DNA of 56,406 bases. It comes from Chara braunii (taxonomy: Eukaryota; Streptophyta; Charophyceae; Charales; Characeae). How positions within the stretch are numbered: position 1 is the stretch's first letter; each line of letters opens with the position of its first letter. Both the position numbers and the translations under genes were made by a program. Under the pieces are notes generated by a model. The model searched no databases, had not been told where the DNA came from, and saw nothing but the letters and a program-made list of their open reading frames with translations. The DNA lies in assembly GCA_003427395.1 (NCBI GenBank), contig BFEA01000454.1:1206214-1262619 (forward strand), read 5' to 3'. Below are positions 54,196 to 56,406 of the stretch, in pieces.

Positions 54196-54566
54196 ATCAT
54201 TATTAGTTTGTTATCAGTAGAGTTTGCTCTTCAAGGCATCGTTCGCCTTTCGCATCAGTAGGTGAGTGGGTCGTCATCATCATCCTCATTATCATTATCT
54301 TCAGGGTGCTATCCTTCGTCATCAACAAAATCCAAGCGAATGACATTTCGGTGAAGGGGAGGGGGAGAGCCCANCCCCGCAGGGGTTTCATTAGGCGGGN
54401 GGTGAAATCCTGGAGGGGGTACNGGCAGATTGTGAGNAATACTCTTTTCTGGGGCTGGGCATCAAATCCNAGCGGGGGCAGATTAGGGTAAAGGGATAGA
54501 TAGGGTAATGGAGAGAATGGAGGAAGGAAGGGAGAGAGGGGATTTTTTCTGAATCATCTCATCATC

Positions 54567-54616
<50 letters not shown>

Positions 54617-55043
54617 TGTTATATCATGCTTTCTGGTGTGCTGTAATTCTCGACTGTATCTGGCCTCCTTCCTTAATCAGGATATAGGATTTTAGAGATG
54701 GTCCAATCTGGACCGATATCTACAGAGTTGCTTTGTCTTTGCCCCTGGTTTAGCAATGCCAGAACGACGCTGGTCGGAGCTGGGGCGTTGCCCTGTAACC
54801 TGCAATTAGCAGGAGTGCGAGGCCTTGTAGAGAGATTTGGGGATTTGCCGAGGGAGGAAGGCAATCCAGTGGCGAACCGGGGGGGCTGCCTTGACAACCT
54901 ATGGGGCCAGGGATAGTCTAGGTGACGAGAACATGTCAGCTATGGTAGACATTGGTTAGGAGGGTATTGTCTCTGAGATGTAATATCCGGGTTCAGGGAG
55001 GGCTGAGAGGGTTCGGAGATTAGGAGGCCAGAAATGTTGTTAT
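54617..55043. repeat. 508-bp tandem unit, copy 1
   Basis: Shares GCCAGAACGACGCTGG, GGGGCGTTGCCCTGTAACCT and GAGGCCTTGTAGAGAGAT with copy 2 at 55125, offset 508 bp. Followed by an ATC tract. Confidence 0.88.
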
Positions 55044-55124
55044 AACTTCTATATACTAATCATCATATTCGTCATCATCATCATCATCATCATCATAACA
55101 TCATTAGTATAATCATCTGATTAT

Positions 55125-55525
55125 TGTTATATTAAGCTTTTTGGTGTTCTGAAATTTTGGTTGCATCTAGTATTCTTCCATATTTGGGATATAGGACTTC
55201 AGAGATGGTTGAACCTGGACTGATATCTTCTGAGTTGCTCTGTTCTGTGCCCTTGGTTTGCCGATGCCAGAACGACGCTGGCTGGAGCTGGGGCGTTGCC
55301 CTGTAACCTGTAAATAGCAGGAGTGTGAGGCCTTGTAGAGAGATCTGGGGTTTGCTGAGGGTGGAAGGCATTCCAGTGGTGAACCGGGGGGGGGTACACG
55401 GAGGCGAGAAGAGATCAACTATGGTTGATGTTGGTTAGGTTGGTTTTGTCTCTGAGGTACAGTGTCCTGGTACGGGGAGTGCTAGGAGTTGTACTGGGAT
55501 TAGGGGGCCAAAATAACTGATATAG
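55125..55525. repeat. 508-bp tandem unit, copy 2
   Basis: Diverged second copy, again followed by an ATC/CAT tract, so the microsatellite is part of the repeated unit. Confidence 0.88.
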
Positions 55526-55670
55526 CATAATCTTATACATTTTTTCATATATTTGAATTATCATTATCATCATCATCATTATCTATGGTATCATCAGTAT
55601 CATCATGGTCATCATCATAACCATTTGAGGGACGCTGAGCCCGGTTCTCAGCAGTTTTGGTTATATCACT

Positions 55671-55698
55671 CCGGGCAGACTGTGAGGACCCCGGCCTC
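55671..55698 (+). other. 3'-terminal RNA motif of the non-coding insert
   Basis: CCGGG-N8-GAGG-AC-CCCGG-CCTC, closely matching LINE B1 at 22457-22485 although the rest of the insert is unlike LINE B coding DNA. Confidence 0.7.
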
Positions 55699-56095
55699 AA
55701 TCTTATTATTGGTAATATCAGCCTTGGGCACCGGGCCCGGTTTTTCATTCAAAAAAAAAATAAAAAATCGAGAGGCCGGTTTTCGAGAGAAAATGGCCCT
55801 TCGCCACATAGCACACTAGACCGACCTCTCGAAAATTCATCTCGAACGTGGATGCTATCCGCGGCCCGAGAAAACGGTCTGACAACTCTCGAAATGGACT
55901 TCGAACTCGAGCGCGGACTGACGGTATCACGAAAACTCCAACGCTGCAGTCTGGGCGAAAATATCTTTTCGAGAAGGCACTCGAAAATGCCTTTCTGACA
56001 GCTCTCGAACAGTTACAAGTTTTTTTTCGAGCGATGCTGTGTGGCGGTGCCCTACTCACGAATTTTCGAGATTCGAGAGTGGTGTGGCGAGGCCC

Positions 56096-56406
56096 TTACT
56101 CTAGGCAGTTCTCCTCATGAGTTGCTCTTGAGAGGCTGACCCCAACTTCACGAGGAGTGCAGCGACGACAGAACTCTAGGCAGTTCTGGGACTCGGTAGT
56201 ACCGGGATTTTCCCGACCCGCGCGCCACTGTCCGCACCCCCCCCCCGGTACGAAAACCCAGAGTTGTACAGGTCCGACCCTCAGCCGCTTTCCGCCTCTC
56301 CGCCACTGGGCACACTCCGCAGCCACTGTCCGCCCCCCCCTCCCCCCACCTGAACCGAAAACAAGGAATAGTACATGTCATTTAAGAGATCACGGTGCCA
56401 CCACGG
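56096..56406. other. distal flank, probably continuing element N
   Basis: No coding region supported. CTCTAGGCAGTTCT occurs twice (56099 and 56175). C-runs at 56236-56247 and 56333-56346. Confidence 0.5.

Larger units (their letters stand above)
53025..55768 (+). mobile_element. non-coding poly(A)-tailed insert in MITE M2
   Basis: 2.7 kb with no supportable ORF. It ends in an A-rich tail (about 55750-55768) and carries, about 50 bases before the tail, the same CCGGG...GAGG..CCCGGCCTC motif as the LINEs. From the left it contains a 33-bp minisatellite, a GC-rich part, ATC microsatellites and a tandemly duplicated ~508-bp unit. It could be a LINE 3' UTR greatly expanded by repeats or a non-autonomous partner of the LINEs. 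I found no target-site duplication. Five single undetermined bases lie at 54374-54470. Confidence 0.6.
52970..56095. mobile_element. MITE M2 (about 382 bp), split by a non-coding insert, TSD TTA
   Basis: Left half 52970-53024 begins GGGCCTCGCCACACCACTC. The right half about 55769-56095 ends with the inverted copy. TTA flanks both ends (52967-52969, 56096-56098), the classical Harbinger target. The halves are homologous to those of M1 throughout (right halves nearly base for base). Confidence 0.87.

Overview
The window is a repeat-dominated block of nuclear DNA from a green-lineage eukaryote. I see no host gene I can support. Three things point to a plant or streptophyte alga: a piece of chloroplast DNA (trnR-UCU plus the start of ndhD) embedded near 1.4-2.1 kb, LINEs whose ORF1 has the plant-type RNA-binding (DUF4283-like) plus CCHC-knuckle layout, and a PIF/Harbinger element with a separate Myb/trihelix protein. 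A charophyte such as Chara is my best guess, but that is inference.

Layout. 1-3.1 kb: GA repeat, 64-bp tandem repeat, tandem long hairpins, plastid insert, AT-rich palindromic repeats. 3.15-5.98 kb: a 5'-truncated LINE of family A on the + strand. 6-7.75 kb: low-complexity DNA and a reversed LTR-retrotransposon primer-binding site. 7753-9143: a second truncated family A LINE with a 10-bp target duplication. 9.2-11.3 kb: a diverged inverted-repeat pair with long GA/CT tracts. 11.4-13.7 kb: short inverted-repeat elements (MITEs).

13.9-36.5 kb is one nested stack. LINE A3 (minus, 19-bp target duplication at 13893-13911 and 36531-36549) was invaded in its 3' UTR by LINE A2 (minus, 14-bp duplication), which was itself invaded in its 3' UTR by LINE B1 (plus, about 9-bp duplication). 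All three are nearly full length but their ORFs carry stops and frameshifts.

36550-44517 is a 7968-bp PIF/Harbinger element with about 32-bp terminal inverted repeats and a 3-bp ATT duplication. It holds a Myb/trihelix gene (+) and a DDE transposase gene (-) with the full D/D/E triad, separated by a 552-base assembly gap, and a 392-bp MITE sits inside its left end.

44.5-56.4 kb is a second nested stack: the left end of a Harbinger relative (44556 on) holds two copies of one 385-bp MITE family (TSDs AGA and TTA). The first is split by full-length LINE B2 (minus), the second by a 2.7-kb non-coding insert with a poly(A) tail and ATC microsatellites. Both were split at the same T-run.

How the parts work together: the LINEs would encode their own endonuclease/reverse transcriptase and an ORF1 RNA-binding protein; the Harbinger transposase with its Myb partner is the obvious candidate to move the surrounding MITEs, whose ends resemble its own. 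LINE families A and B and the non-coding insert share a 3'-terminal RNA motif made of two interleaved helices, a plausible recognition signal for reverse transcription.
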